Source: an uncultured Bacteroidales bacterium (lineage in GTDB: Bacteria; Bacteroidota; Bacteroidia; Bacteroidales; FEN-979). Taken from it: a DNA stretch of 64,000 nucleotides. This document shows, piece after piece, positions 42,483-53,000 of this stretch (the first letter of the stretch is position 1; the number at the start of each line of letters is the position of its first letter). The position numbers were made by a program, and so were the translations under genes. The stretch lies in assembly GCA_903887775.1 (NCBI GenBank), contig CAISRB010000015.1, positions 62,001-126,000 on the forward strand, read 5' to 3'. Under the pieces are notes generated by a model. The model saw only the letters and a program-made list of their open reading frames with translations. It was not told the origin of the DNA and searched no databases.

Positions 42483-43051
42483 TACTACCTGTTTTGGCAT
42501 ACGGAAATCCCGTTTTAAAGAAAAAGGCCCAGAAAATCGATCCTGATTACCCTGAGCTGAAACAATTTATCAGCGATCTTTGGGAAACCATGTATCAGGC
42601 CGATGGGGTCGGACTGGCTGCTCCCCAGGTGAACTGCTCGATCCGCATATTTGCTATTGACGCATCGGCTTTCGTGAAAGATCATCCGGAAGTAGAGGGC
42701 TTTAAGAAACTCTTCATCAATGCTGAAATTTATAAGGAAGAAGGAGAAGAATGGATATTTAACGAGGGATGCCTGAGTTTTCCGGGGATGAGGGAAGATG
42801 TCTCACGTAAACCTGTGATATGGATCCGCTGGGTTGATGAGGACTTTCAGCCGCATGACGAGAAATTCGAAGGCATTCTGGGGAGGGTTATCCAGCACGA
42901 ATATGATCATATTGAAGGAATATTGATGGTCGACAGGATAAACTCCCTTAAAAGAGTCCTGCTGAACCGGAGGCTTAATGATATTTCAAAAGGGGATGTT
43001 GATGTTTCTTATAAAATGCTCTTCCCCCACATTAAAAAGCGAAAGAAATAG
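42479..43051 (+). CDS. def: Peptide deformylase
   Basis: A 190-residue metalloenzyme that removes the formyl group from nascent proteins. All three family motifs are present: GVGLAAPQV (GxGLAAPQ), EGCLSFPG (EGCLS, with the metal-binding Cys) and QHEYDHIEG (QHExDH, two metal-binding His and the catalytic Glu). The start MILPVLAYGNPVLKKKAQKI is typical. It overlaps ruvX (ATGA). Confidence 0.97.
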   Translation: MILPVLAYGNPVLKKKAQKIDPDYPELKQFISDLWETMYQADGVGLAAPQVNCSIRIFAIDASAFVKDHPEVEGFKKLFINAEIYKEEGEEWIFNEGCLSFPGMREDVSRKPVIWIRWVDEDFQPHDEKFEGILGRVIQHEYDHIEGILMVDRINSLKRVLLNRRLNDISKGDVDVSYKMLFPHIKKRKK

Positions 43052-43059
43052 CTGATTGT

Positions 43060-43626
43060 ATGAAAATAAAAACCTTTTTATTGCCCTTTGTACTTGTTAT
43101 CCTGATTTCATGCGGCCCATCAAGAAATAAAGAAGCCGCGAGGATTCACGAGATGGAAACCCGGCTTTTTTCTCCAAAGGCGAATTCGATGGACAACAAA
43201 TCTGCCGACAGCCTGCTGCTATTGTATTCTGCTTTCATTAAAGATTTCCCTGCCGACTCCCTGACCCAAAATTATATTTTCAAAGCCGGAAATCTTTATA
43301 TGAACCGCGGGAACGGGAAACCGGCCATTGAAATGTTTGACCTATACAGAGCCAATTACCCTAACGACGCGAAATCGGCGATCTGCCTGTTCTTTAAAGC
43401 GTATATTTATGAGAATATCCTGCAGAATTTCGATAAAGCCCAGGAATTATACATTCAGTTTATTGAAAAATACCCACATCATGATTTTGCAGATGACGCC
43501 CAGATGGCATTGAACAACCTTGGCAAATCGCCCGACCAGATGGTGAAGGAGTTTGAACTGAAGAAAAAAGCCGACAGCGCAAGAGTTGCTGATTCGCTGA
43601 AAAAGACACAAAAAAAGAAAAAGTAA
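43060..43626 (+). CDS. Lipoprotein with TPR-like repeats
   Basis: A 188-residue lipoprotein with the lipobox VILISC at the end of the signal peptide. The remainder has three to four helix pairs in the TPR pattern (NYIFKAGNLYMNRGNGKPAI, SAICLFFKAYIYENILQNFD, YIQFIEKYPHHDFADDAQMA) like those in YbgF/BamD-type proteins. The C-terminus is strongly basic (KKTQKKKK). It probably scaffolds envelope proteins; partner unknown. It is 8 bp after def. Confidence 0.82.
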   Translation: MKIKTFLLPFVLVILISCGPSRNKEAARIHEMETRLFSPKANSMDNKSADSLLLLYSAFIKDFPADSLTQNYIFKAGNLYMNRGNGKPAIEMFDLYRANYPNDAKSAICLFFKAYIYENILQNFDKAQELYIQFIEKYPHHDFADDAQMALNNLGKSPDQMVKEFELKKKADSARVADSLKKTQKKKK

Positions 43627-43629
43627 TAC

Positions 43630-44427
43630 TTATTTGCTGAAGCTGGCCACCAGGAATCCTGATAATTCTGCAGGGCTTACCCTTTCAATAAGTTTCCCTT
43701 CAACACTATAGGAAATTGTTCCCCTTTCCTCTGAAATTACAATCGCAATCGCATCTGATTTTTCGGTGAGCCCTATGGCCGCCCTGTGCCTCAGGCCGTA
43801 CCAGGAGGGGATGCTGCTTCGTTTTGAAACGGGTAGAATACAGCGTGCCGCCAGTATGGTGTCACCTGAAATTAACACGGCCCCGTCGTGAAGCGGGCTG
43901 TTCCTGAAGAAAATGGTTTCAAGCATAAGTTCAGATATCCTTGAACCGACCATCTGACCCGTCTCCACGAAGGTACCAAGCTGGCTTTCTCTGGCAATTA
44001 CGATGAGCGCGCCGGTTTTGGTCTCAGCCATTTTCTGGCAGGCCATTACGACGGCATCTATATGTTCAGCAAAGGGGTCGTTGACCTTGAATTTCCAGAA
44101 GATGAATCTGCGCCTGGGGTGATGGATTATACGTGTATTCCCCATCATCAGCAGGAATTGCCGGATCTCCGGCTGGAAAACCACTATTAAAGAGATAACC
44201 CCGACACTGATGAACTGCCCGAGGATCTCACTCAGAAGCTGCATCTCGAATGCCTTGACAACCTTCCAGATAATATAAATGGAAATGATGCCTATGAAGA
44301 TCCTGATAGCGGCTGTTCCTTTCACCAGGGTGTAAACTTCGTACAGAAGTACTGCAAACAGTATGATATCGATGAGGTCGACTATCCTGAAATTAAATAA
44401 TCCGCTTATGTTTAATAAATGGAACAT
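43630..44427 (-). CDS. Diadenylate cyclase, CdaA/DacA type
   Basis: A 265-residue membrane enzyme making cyclic di-AMP from two ATP. Three hydrophobic helices lie in residues 1-95 (IDLIDIILFAVLLYEVY, IRIFIGIISIYIIW, FISVGVISLIVVF). The DAC domain has the two catalytic motifs DGA (SPLHDGAVLISGD) and RHR (LRHRAAIGLTEKSDA). c-di-AMP controls osmolyte balance and wall homeostasis. It lies 12 bp after the folP gene. Confidence 0.95.
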   Translation of the reverse strand: MFHLLNISGLFNFRIVDLIDIILFAVLLYEVYTLVKGTAAIRIFIGIISIYIIWKVVKAFEMQLLSEILGQFISVGVISLIVVFQPEIRQFLLMMGNTRIIHHPRRRFIFWKFKVNDPFAEHIDAVVMACQKMAETKTGALIVIARESQLGTFVETGQMVGSRISELMLETIFFRNSPLHDGAVLISGDTILAARCILPVSKRSSIPSWYGLRHRAAIGLTEKSDAIAIVISEERGTISYSVEGKLIERVSPAELSGFLVASFSK

Positions 44428-44439
44428 TGGGTTAAGTGT

Positions 44440-45282
44440 TTACTGGCCGTTTGAATATTGTTTACAAGTCTCAATCAGTTTTATCGCCTCCATCGCTTCT
44501 TTTACATCATGGGCCCTGAGGATGCTGATCCCTTTCATCAATGCAATTGTCTGAAGCACGGTTGTCCCTGTCAGTGCATCTTCCGGGCCTGTGAGAAGGG
44601 CCTTGTAGATCATTGATTTTCTTGAAAGTCCAACCATGACAGGCACCTTCAGAGACTGCAAGGTATCAAGACATGAAAGAAGCCTGTAGTTATGTTCAGT
44701 GGTTTTTCCAAACCCGAAGCCGGGATCAATGATGATTTCCCGGATTCCCTCCGACCTTGCTTTGCCGGCTTGTTTTTCAAAAAAATAGGTAACCTCGGCT
44801 AAGACATCCGAATAGGCTGGTTTATCCTGCATATCAGAAGGATCACCTTTCATATGCATAATGACATATGGTACTTTGAGGGCTGCAATGGTTCCCATCA
44901 TGCTGGTTTCATATCTTCCCCCATAAATATCGTTGACCATACCGGCCCCATGCTCGACTGCAGCCCTGGCAATCAGCGGTCTGAATGTGTCGACGGAAAT
45001 TATTGCCGAAGGAAATGTTTTACTGATGGCTTTGACAGAAGGAAGAATCCGTTCCATCTCACTCGTCTGGCAAACTTCACCGGCTCCCGGGCGGGTTGAG
45101 ACAGCACCAATATCAATGACGGAAGCACCTTCGGTCAGCATCCGTTCAACCTGCTTCAGCTGTGAGTCAATCGAAAGAAACCTCCCTCCGTCGAAAAATG
45201 AATCGGGTGTAATATTAAGTATGCCCATTACGGCCGGTACCGACAGATCCAGAATTTTTCCGTTGCAGTTGAGCCTGAACAT
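44440..45282 (-). CDS. folP: Dihydropteroate synthase
   Basis: A 280-residue enzyme of folate synthesis joining p-aminobenzoate to the pterin diphosphate. It has the phosphate loop MGILNITPDSFFDGGRF, the pterin site SVDTFRPLIARAAVEHGAGM and VNDIYGG, and IIIDPGFGFGKTTEHNYRLL. Start chosen at the ATG at 45282 (MFRLNCNGKILDLS); an upstream ATG at 45366 would add 28 residues foreign to the family. It diverges from the DUF1599 gene. Confidence 0.95.
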   Translation of the reverse strand: MFRLNCNGKILDLSVPAVMGILNITPDSFFDGGRFLSIDSQLKQVERMLTEGASVIDIGAVSTRPGAGEVCQTSEMERILPSVKAISKTFPSAIISVDTFRPLIARAAVEHGAGMVNDIYGGRYETSMMGTIAALKVPYVIMHMKGDPSDMQDKPAYSDVLAEVTYFFEKQAGKARSEGIREIIIDPGFGFGKTTEHNYRLLSCLDTLQSLKVPVMVGLSRKSMIYKALLTGPEDALTGTTVLQTIALMKGISILRAHDVKEAMEAIKLIETCKQYSNGQ

Positions 45283-45536
45283 TTTTTTCAGCAAAGGTAG
45301 TAAATCATGGGTGACGGTAGAAAAGCGTTCGCCGAAGGCGGACACTGTTCGGTATCCGTTGATCAATATTCAAAATTCCTGCCGCTGTTTACTAATATTC
45401 ATAATTCACGCCATCCTCTTATCACTGCTTTTACTATTTTTTTGTACTTTAGGCCTCGCAAACCTGAGGCCGGGAACCTGGATACCTCATCATTACAGGG
45501 GATCGAAGGGGCGAGGAAAACCTCATCAGCAAACAC

Positions 45537-46091
45537 ATGAGCGGAAATCAGAATACAGAAAAGGAATTTGAACATTGTATCAGCCTTTGCCGCGATATTT
45601 TCCTGACGAAAATGAAGGATTACGGCACTGCATGGCGCATTCTTCGGACCACTTCGATAACAGACCAGATCTATATCAAAGCCCAGAGAATCCGGAGCAT
45701 TGACGATAAGGGAGTGCGGAAAATCGAAGAGGGGGTTAAACCGGAATACATCGGAATTATAAATTATTCGGTGATCGCTCTGATCCAGCTTGAGCTTGGC
45801 ACAGGTGAGAACCTTGAACTTGCGCCGGAGGCCGGTGAACGGCTTTACAATAAATATATTTACGCTGCCCGTGACCTTATGCTCGACAAGAATCATGATT
45901 ATGGTGAAGCATGGCGGAAAATGAGGATCAGTTCACTCACAGACATCATCCTGATGAAATTGTTGCGAATCAAGCAGATCGAGGATAACCAGGGGAAGAC
46001 ATTTATCTCCGAAGGCCTTGATGCTAACTTTTATGATATTATCAATTATGCGATTTTCGCACTTATAAGATTAGAGTATGAAAGCTCTTAG
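45537..46091 (+). CDS. DUF1599 protein, tandem repeat
   Basis: A 184-residue cytosolic protein of two similar halves. The first is KMKDYGTAWRILRTTSITDQ, then RIRSIDDKGVRKIEEGV and YIGIINYSVIALIQLE. The second is KNHDYGEAWRKMRISSLTDI, then RIKQIEDNQGKTFISEGL and FYDIINYAIFALIRLE. This DUF1599 duplication is found next to folP and tpiA across Bacteroidota. Function unknown; a nucleotide-binding role has been suggested for similar folds. It overlaps the next gene by 14 bp. Confidence 0.9.
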   Translation: MSGNQNTEKEFEHCISLCRDIFLTKMKDYGTAWRILRTTSITDQIYIKAQRIRSIDDKGVRKIEEGVKPEYIGIINYSVIALIQLELGTGENLELAPEAGERLYNKYIYAARDLMLDKNHDYGEAWRKMRISSLTDIILMKLLRIKQIEDNQGKTFISEGLDANFYDIINYAIFALIRLEYESS

Positions 46092-47184
46092 AACTTGCTT
46101 CCGCCTGCTTGTCGGACTGGTATTTGTTTTCAGTGGTTTCGTTAAGGGAGTTGATCCCATGGGGACTGCTTTTCGTATAGAAGATTACTTTATTGCCTTT
46201 GGCCTGCCCTGGGCCGGGCAGTTCGCTCTGGGTCTTTCGATCATCCTTTGCATGCTCGAATTCATTACAGGAATCAGCCTTTTATTTAACCTTTGGATAA
46301 AGAAGACCGCCTGGCTGCTCCTTCTGATGATGACATACTTTACCATACTCACATTCATCGATGCCATCTGGAACCTGGTACCCGATTGCGGCTGTTTCGG
46401 CGATGCGGTTAAGTTGACCAATACCCAGACCTTTATAAAGAACCTTGTAATGATGCTTTTCGTGGTACCTGTTTTCATGTGGAGGAATAAATACCGTTCG
46501 GCCCTGAACGTGAAACTGGATATCATGCTCCTTTTCCTGACCATGTTTGCATTCGCCGGGATGTCAGTCTATAGTGCAAGACATCTTCCTCTTATCGATT
46601 TCATGGCCTGGAGGAAAGGGAATAAAGTGAATAAAACCGAGAACCTCCCGGTTAAGTTTTATGTGACATACAGAAACAAAAAGACGGGCGAAAAAAAGGA
46701 ATATCTTGCTTCGAATTATCCCTGGAATGACTCTGAATGGATGTCCCAATGGGTTTTTGACAGCCAGAGAGTGGATGACCCCAATACAGGGAAGGCTGCA
46801 ACACTGCTGGTTGAAGATATGCAGGGAAATGACGTTACAGCCTCCATTATACAGAATCCCGATTACCAGTTCCTTCTGGTGGTATATAATCTGAAGGAAA
46901 CCAACAAAGAAGCCTTTCTTCGCATCCTTCCCTTCTTTAAAAAAGCCAGGACAGAAGGTATGCCCTTTATATGCATAACTACCGCAATGCCTGCGGAGAT
47001 CCGTAAATTCCGCCTGACCCATGGTACAGCTTTCGATTTTTATAATGCCGATGATGTGATCCTGAAAACGATGGTCAGGTCAAACCCGGGTTTGATCCTG
47101 CTTAAAGACGGCGTAGTTATCGACAAATGGGCTTTCAGGGATTTTCCTCCCTGGAATGAGGTCAGTGATAAATATTTTAAATGA
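46078..47184 (+). CDS. DoxX-like membrane protein with thioredoxin-like domain (BT_3928 family)
   Basis: A 368-residue inner-membrane protein. Four helices in residues 1-165 form a DoxX/MauE-like domain (LLVGLVFVFSGFVKGVDPMG), with the CxC pair PDCGCFGD between helices. Residues about 255-365 are thioredoxin-like (QFLLVVYNLKE, NPGLILLKDGVVIDKW) without an obvious CxxC. The pairing suggests electron or disulphide transfer across the membrane. It overlaps the ABC permease gene as ATGA. Confidence 0.86.
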   Translation: MKALRTCFRLLVGLVFVFSGFVKGVDPMGTAFRIEDYFIAFGLPWAGQFALGLSIILCMLEFITGISLLFNLWIKKTAWLLLLMMTYFTILTFIDAIWNLVPDCGCFGDAVKLTNTQTFIKNLVMMLFVVPVFMWRNKYRSALNVKLDIMLLFLTMFAFAGMSVYSARHLPLIDFMAWRKGNKVNKTENLPVKFYVTYRNKKTGEKKEYLASNYPWNDSEWMSQWVFDSQRVDDPNTGKAATLLVEDMQGNDVTASIIQNPDYQFLLVVYNLKETNKEAFLRILPFFKKARTEGMPFICITTAMPAEIRKFRLTHGTAFDFYNADDVILKTMVRSNPGLILLKDGVVIDKWAFRDFPPWNEVSDKYFK

Positions 47185-48263
47185 TACAGTTTATCCTTCA
47201 GCGGATTGGCTATGGGATCCTTGTCCTTTTCGGGGTTATTGTCGTTATCTTTTTCCTGTTTAATATTTTACCCGGGGACCCTGCCCGTATGATGCTGGGT
47301 CAAAGGGCCGACAGCGCTTCTGTTGCAGCCGTAAAAAAGGAACTGGGAACCGATAAACCACTCTATGTTCAGTTTGCAGCTTACCTTAACGACCTCAGTC
47401 CATTGTCATTCCATACGATAAATAATGCCGGAGGCAGTTTCAGATATGATTCGGTCAAATACGGGACCCCGTTTTTTGCATACACCGCCGGGAATTTTAT
47501 GATGGCAGCTAAATTTCCCTGCCTCAGGCAGAGTTATCAGACCCGGAGAAACGTCAGTGAGCTGCTTTTCGAAAGTTTTATTAATACATTCATACTGGCT
47601 TTTGTGGCCATGATCTTTGCCCTTCTTGCCGGAATTGGTATAGGAGTGCTTTGCGCTCTCTATAAAAATTCCTTTATCGACAGGCTGTCGCTTGTGTTTT
47701 CAGTTCTGGGCATGTCGCTGCCTTCCTTTTTTGCTGCCATCCTGAATGCCTGGATATTTGCTTTTGTCCTGGCCCATTTTACTCACCTGAATATGGCAGG
47801 CAGCCTGTATTCTGTCGATGACCTTGGCAGAGGGGAATATCTCGACCTTAAGAACCTTATCCTCCCGGCATTTACACTTGGCATCAGGCCGCTTGCAATC
47901 ATCGTGGAGCTTACACGAAATTCACTCCTCGAAGTGTTGTCCCAGGATTACATCCGTACGGCAAGAGCCAAAGGTCTCGGCCCCCGCAGGATACTTCTAA
48001 GGCATGCCCTTAAAAATGCGCTGAACCCTGTTGTTACAGCGGCCACAGGCTGGCTCGCATCATTACTTGCAGGAGCTGTTTTCGTGGAATATATTTTTGA
48101 CTGGAAAGGTATCGGGCTCGTGATCGTGAACGCATTGGATAAATATGACTTCCCCGTGATCATGGGCGCAGTGTTATTCATTTCGGTAATACTTATCCTG
48201 ATAAATATTTTTGCAGATATTTTGTATGGTATCATTGATCCGAGGGTAAGATTGAGTGGGTGA
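47181..48263 (+). CDS. ABC transporter permease, OppB/DppB type
   Basis: A 360-residue membrane permease. The N-terminal helix and LPGDPARMMLGQRAD are typical of the dipeptide/oligopeptide permease B family. The EAA loop that meets the ATPase is near VLSQDYIRTARAKGLGPRRI (the EAA-x3-G signature is varied). About six membrane segments are seen. No ATPase, second permease or binding-protein gene is nearby, so its partners must be elsewhere or it works with other Opp subunits. Confidence 0.9.
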   Translation: MIQFILQRIGYGILVLFGVIVVIFFLFNILPGDPARMMLGQRADSASVAAVKKELGTDKPLYVQFAAYLNDLSPLSFHTINNAGGSFRYDSVKYGTPFFAYTAGNFMMAAKFPCLRQSYQTRRNVSELLFESFINTFILAFVAMIFALLAGIGIGVLCALYKNSFIDRLSLVFSVLGMSLPSFFAAILNAWIFAFVLAHFTHLNMAGSLYSVDDLGRGEYLDLKNLILPAFTLGIRPLAIIVELTRNSLLEVLSQDYIRTARAKGLGPRRILLRHALKNALNPVVTAATGWLASLLAGAVFVEYIFDWKGIGLVIVNALDKYDFPVIMGAVLFISVILILINIFADILYGIIDPRVRLSG

Positions 48264-48290
48264 CGAAATGAATATCGTTCGGCCAGGCCG

Positions 48291-48486
48291 TAATGAACGC
48301 CATAATGCCATAACGCCATAACGCAGTAACGCAATAACGCAATAACGCAATAACGCAATAACGCAATAACGCAATAACGCCATAACGCCATAACGCCATA
48401 ACGCAAAACGCCAAAACGCCATAACGCCATAACGCAAAACGCAATAACGCAATAACGCCATAACGCAGTAACGCCATAACACAAAA
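48291..48486. repeat. Array of 9-bp units (ACGCMATAA) upstream of tpiA
   Basis: About 20 head-to-tail units of mostly 9 bp (ACGCAATAA, ACGCCATAA, ACGCAGTAA, with shorter 8-bp forms) fill the entire gap between the permease and tpiA. There are no spacers. The same words recur near 63785-63860, upstream of another gene. The array has stop-free frames on the minus strand, which are not genes. The array length is likely to vary between strains. Confidence 0.9.
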
Positions 48487-48496
48487 CGTGAAATAT

Positions 48497-49255
48497 ATGA
48501 GAAAAAAAATTGTTGCAGGTAACTGGAAGATGAATAAAACCTTCCTGGAAGCTGAAGAACTGATCGCCCAGGTGGCAGAAGCACTGGAAAACCGTAAACT
48601 CAAAGATAAGATTGTCGTGCTTTGCCCGCCATTCCTTTTCCTGGAGCTGGCTACGGACATTGCCGTAGAATCAAACTTCTCGGTAGGAGCCCAGAATGTA
48701 TATCCGGACGATCGCGGGGCTTTCACCGGTGAGATAAGCCCTCCCATGCTTGAATCCATGGAGGTTGAATACTGCATCATCGGCCATTCTGAAAGAAGGA
48801 AGTATTTTAATGAAAGCCATGAGTTCCTGGCCCGCAAGCTGGATGCGCTTTTGAAACATAATATAAAACCTGTTTTTTGCTGCGGTGAACTTTTGCCTGA
48901 GCGCAAAGCGAAAAAACACTTCAAGGTCGTTGAAAAACAGCTGAACGAATCACTCTTTCATCTGAATAAGGAAGAAATGTCGGAAGTGGTTATTGCCTAT
49001 GAACCGGTATGGGCCATTGGTACCGGGGTAAATGCAACATCAGAGCAGGCTCAGGAGATGCATGCGTTTATTCGCGGGTTGATCGCAAAAAAATATTCAA
49101 AAAAATTATCGGGGGAGATCACGATATTATACGGGGGGAGTTGCAATTCCAAAAATGCTAAGGAACTCTTCAGCAACCCGGATGTTGACGGCGGACTGAT
49201 CGGAGGAGCTTCCTTAAAAGCAGAGGAATTTATTGCAATCTTTGATGCACTCTGA
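48497..49255 (+). CDS. tpiA: Triosephosphate isomerase
   Basis: A 252-residue TIM-barrel enzyme of glycolysis. It shows the substrate-binding lysine in GNWKMN, the catalytic His in IIGHSERR, the catalytic Glu in AYEPVWAIGTG and the phosphate loop GGSCNSKNA. Start chosen at ATG 48497 (MRKKIVAGNWKMN); a GTG at 48488 would add three residues. It lies directly after the 9-bp repeat array and overlaps prmA by 1 bp. Confidence 0.97.
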   Translation: MRKKIVAGNWKMNKTFLEAEELIAQVAEALENRKLKDKIVVLCPPFLFLELATDIAVESNFSVGAQNVYPDDRGAFTGEISPPMLESMEVEYCIIGHSERRKYFNESHEFLARKLDALLKHNIKPVFCCGELLPERKAKKHFKVVEKQLNESLFHLNKEEMSEVVIAYEPVWAIGTGVNATSEQAQEMHAFIRGLIAKKYSKKLSGEITILYGGSCNSKNAKELFSNPDVDGGLIGGASLKAEEFIAIFDAL

Positions 49256-50085
49256 TGGAATATATAGAGGTCAACATTAACGGACTTTCAGGAGAAGATG
49301 CGGAGATCCTGACCGCCGGGATGAGTGAACTCGGATTCGAAAGCTTTTTGGAAGAAACAGCTGGAATTTTTTCAGCATATATCCCTATTGACTTCTTCGA
49401 CGTCAGGAAGGTTTCAGATTTTCTCGACGAACAGGCAATGAACCTTGGTTTTAGCTATAAGATCGGGAACATACCGGAACAGAACTGGAATGCTGCCTGG
49501 GAATCGGCCTACCAGCCGGTGAAAATCGGCAAGTGTTTTATCCGGGCCCCCTTTCATGAACCTGATCCTGCAGCAGGAATAGATCTCGTGATAGAACCTA
49601 AAATGTCTTTCGGTACTGCCCATCATGAAACAACCCACCTGATGATCAAGGCATTGCTTCAGATCAGGTTTGAAGGCAGTTCGGTGCTTGACATTGGGAC
49701 GGGTACAGGGATCCTGGGCATTATTGCACTGAAGCTCGGAGCGAAACATGTAGTGGCCATTGATAATGATGAATGGTCATTTCTCAATGCAAAGGAAAAT
49801 GCCGCCCGGAATAATGTCCCGGGAATGATTGTGATTAAGGGTAGTGCCGCAGACATCCCTTCGGGGAAATTCGGATACATCCTGGCCAACATCAACCGCA
49901 ATGTCCTCTTACACGATATCCCTGTGTATCACAACTCCCTTGAAAACGGGGGATCACTTATTTTAAGTGGTTTTTATGAAGACGACCTGGATGTAATCCG
50001 TGAAATGGTTACAGCCATGGGGATGATGCAGGACCGGGTGGAGACGTTGAATCACTGGGTGGCAGTAACGTTTAAAAAATGTTAA
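49255..50085 (+). CDS. prmA: Ribosomal protein L11 methyltransferase
   Basis: A 276-residue SAM-dependent enzyme trimethylating ribosomal protein L11. The N-terminal L11-binding domain (about 1-90) is followed by the family segment MSFGTAHHETTHLM, the SAM motif VLDIGTGTGILGII, the second acidic residue in VVAIDNDEWS and ILANINRNVLL. It is coupled to tpiA (start on the stop codon) and overlaps the next gene by 7 bp. Confidence 0.95.
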   Translation: MEYIEVNINGLSGEDAEILTAGMSELGFESFLEETAGIFSAYIPIDFFDVRKVSDFLDEQAMNLGFSYKIGNIPEQNWNAAWESAYQPVKIGKCFIRAPFHEPDPAAGIDLVIEPKMSFGTAHHETTHLMIKALLQIRFEGSSVLDIGTGTGILGIIALKLGAKHVVAIDNDEWSFLNAKENAARNNVPGMIVIKGSAADIPSGKFGYILANINRNVLLHDIPVYHNSLENGGSLILSGFYEDDLDVIREMVTAMGMMQDRVETLNHWVAVTFKKC

Positions 50086-53000
50086 GACTCAGACCTTCTT
50101 TTATTGCATTTATTTCAATAAGCCTGTTTTTGCTATCTTTTGATGCCTTTTCGCAAAACCAGAGAACTACCCGCTTTACAGGCGATTCAACGAAGTTTAT
50201 CGGTGAACTGAACGGCCTGTTATTCGGGCTTTCAGATAACGATCAGAAACTGCTTAAGCCCATCATGACAGGTTTTGTTCAGAAATGGAATGAGGAGACC
50301 TTTGATCCTGCAAAGAAGAAATTTATTTATTCCCTCTGTAATGAAATGCTTAAAAAGAAGATCCGGATCTTCCCTGATTTCTTTAACTATATAAATGCCC
50401 TGAATGTGTTTGTGGATTCTCATCAGAAGGAATCGAACTTCAGACCCTGGTCCGACATCCTGAAACACCTGATCTCGGAAAAGAATTCAAGGAATTTCAG
50501 CGCATTCCTGGATTTCACGACCACCATGTTCGGAGAGGGCCTGATATATAAATCACAGACCACAAGATGGAAAGTTCACCCGGCCGTTTTCACGATGAAA
50601 ATTGATTCGGTTCCTGTAATCGAATTTGAAAAGGCTGATTTAATCTGTGAAGTCAACAGGGATTCGATGGTTATCTACGGCACCTATGGAGCCTATTACC
50701 CGCTTTCGTTCAGGTGGATGGGGCATGGGGGCAGGGTTGACTGGCAAAGAGCAGGAATTAAACCAAATCAGGTTTTTGCTGACCTGGACCGTTACCAGGT
50801 ACAGTTGAGGTTTTCGATGGTTACCGCCGATTCAGTTCATTTCTTCAACAGGAAATATTTCTCATCACCAATCCCTGGCAGGCTTACTGATAAGGTGTTG
50901 GTGGATGTGAATGAGCTTAAGGCATCCTATCCGAGGTTTAATTCATACGATAAGGAGATCAGCATCAGGAACCTATTCAAAGACATCGATTATATGGGAG
51001 GTTTCGCAATGGAAGGAAGCAGGATTTTGGGCTCCGGGCTGCATAATCGGGATGCAAGGGTCGTTGTCACAAAAGGAGGGGAGAATTTCATGGAGATCCG
51101 TGCTCCTGTTTTTGTGATCCGTCCTGAAAAGATCAATGCGGCCTCAGCCTCTGTATCGATATACCATGAAACGGATTCAATTTATCATTCCGGGCTTGAA
51201 ATGAAATATTCTGACAGCCTCAGGGAGCTTTCTTTCAGCAGGGATGTGCGGATGAAATCCATTACACCCTGGTTCGATTCATGGCATAAAATAGAGATCT
51301 ATTGCGAACAGCTTCAATGGAAGATGGACACTGCAAAGCTGAGTTTTAAAATGATGCCGGGACCAAACAAACAAAGTAATGCAATTTTTGAATCAACAAA
51401 CTACTATTCGCGCGACCGCTATGACCGCCTTCAGGGAATCGATGAGATCAATATTCTTAATGTCATTAAAGAGTTTACTGATAAAAAGCATTCGAGGGAA
51501 ATAAACCTGGAGGACCTTACAAGATATATGTCGAAACCCCAGGAACAGGTGGAGGTTCACTTACTGAACCTGGCCGACAGGGGATTCCTGGTATACGACG
51601 AGGAAGAAAAAGTGGCAAGGGTTAAAGATAAACTATACAACTACGTAAAGGCCAGGGATGGCAAAACAGATTATGACGAGATTTTCTTCAATTCAAACAT
51701 TTCAAATTCGAGCAATGCCATTTTGGATCTGAATAATTTTGACCTGAAAATCCAGGGTGTTAAAAGTGTTTTTATCAGCGACTCACAGCATGTGGCAATC
51801 TACCCTAAGGGAGAAGAACTTCTGGTGCGAAAAGATATGGATGTTCTTTTTCATGGAAAAATCGAAGCCGGGCTTTTTGATTTTTATGGACGGGATTGCT
51901 CCTTTGAGTACAACAAATTCAGGCTCAACCTGCCCACTGTAGATTCGATGGTGTTTTATGTGCGGAGCAAAACCTGGGATCCCAAAAGCGGCAGGTTCCC
52001 GCTGGTTAAAGTCAAAACCTGTATCCGCAACCTCAGCGGGGACCTGGAGATTGATATGCCCGACAATAAAGCGGGTCTCAAAGCTCTCAAAGAGTACCCG
52101 ATCTTCAACAATAAAAATATGTCCCAGGTCTTTTGGGATAAAAAAAGTATACATAAAGGGGTATATACGAAGGATAAATTTTTCTTCGATGTGGATCCCT
52201 TTACAATCAGGAGCCTTGATGTGGTGCATACCGACAGCCTGAATTTCGGCGGGACGCTGACATCAGCAGGAATTTTCCCAAAGATAGTTCAGCCTCTCTG
52301 CGTTCGCCCCGATTATTCCCTGGGTTTTGAAAAGTATACGGAACCGGGTGGTCTGCCAGTGTACGGAGGTAAGGGTACTTTCATTTCGAAAATCGACCTC
52401 AGCGAACTGGGCCTTCGCGGGGATGGGACTTTATTGTTCCTGAATTCAACCTCACATTCAGGATCCATCCTTTTCCTGCCCGATTCCCTCAGGTCTTTTG
52501 TAAAGAGTTTTTTGATGTCAGAGCAGCTTGCAGATGTCGAGTACCCGGCTGTCACAGCTGATTCGGTGGATCAGTTCTGGATGCCATACAAGGATTCGAT
52601 GGTGGTAACTACCATTAAAAAGGAGATGCATATGTACAACGACCAGTCGACCTTCGGCGGCACACTTGCACTTACTCCGGGAAAACTATCCGGTAACGGT
52701 ACGGTTAAGATCAAAGATGCTGAGATGGATTCAAAAGGGTTCACTTTCAAGCGAAGGACTTTCAATGCCCTGATAGCGAATTTCAGGATCAAATCATACG
52801 ACCTGAACGCCCTGAGCATCTCTACAAAGAACTACCAGACCCATTTCGATTTCGACCTTCGCAAAGGGGAATTCCGGTCCAATGTGGGCATTTCAAAAGT
52901 TGAGTTCCCGCTGAATAAATATGTTTGTTCGATGGACCGTTTCGAATGGATGATCGACAATGAGGAGATCAGCCTGTCGAACGAGCAAAGCAGGAAGGCC

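Noticed and set aside
48291-48486. Possible CRISPR array
   Set aside because: Units are 9 bp, continuous and without spacers; no cas genes nearby.
48232-48924. Long minus-strand frame opposite tpiA and the repeat array
   Set aside because: Coded by the 9-bp repeats (WRYCVIALLRYCVIAL pattern) and the antisense of tpiA; low complexity.
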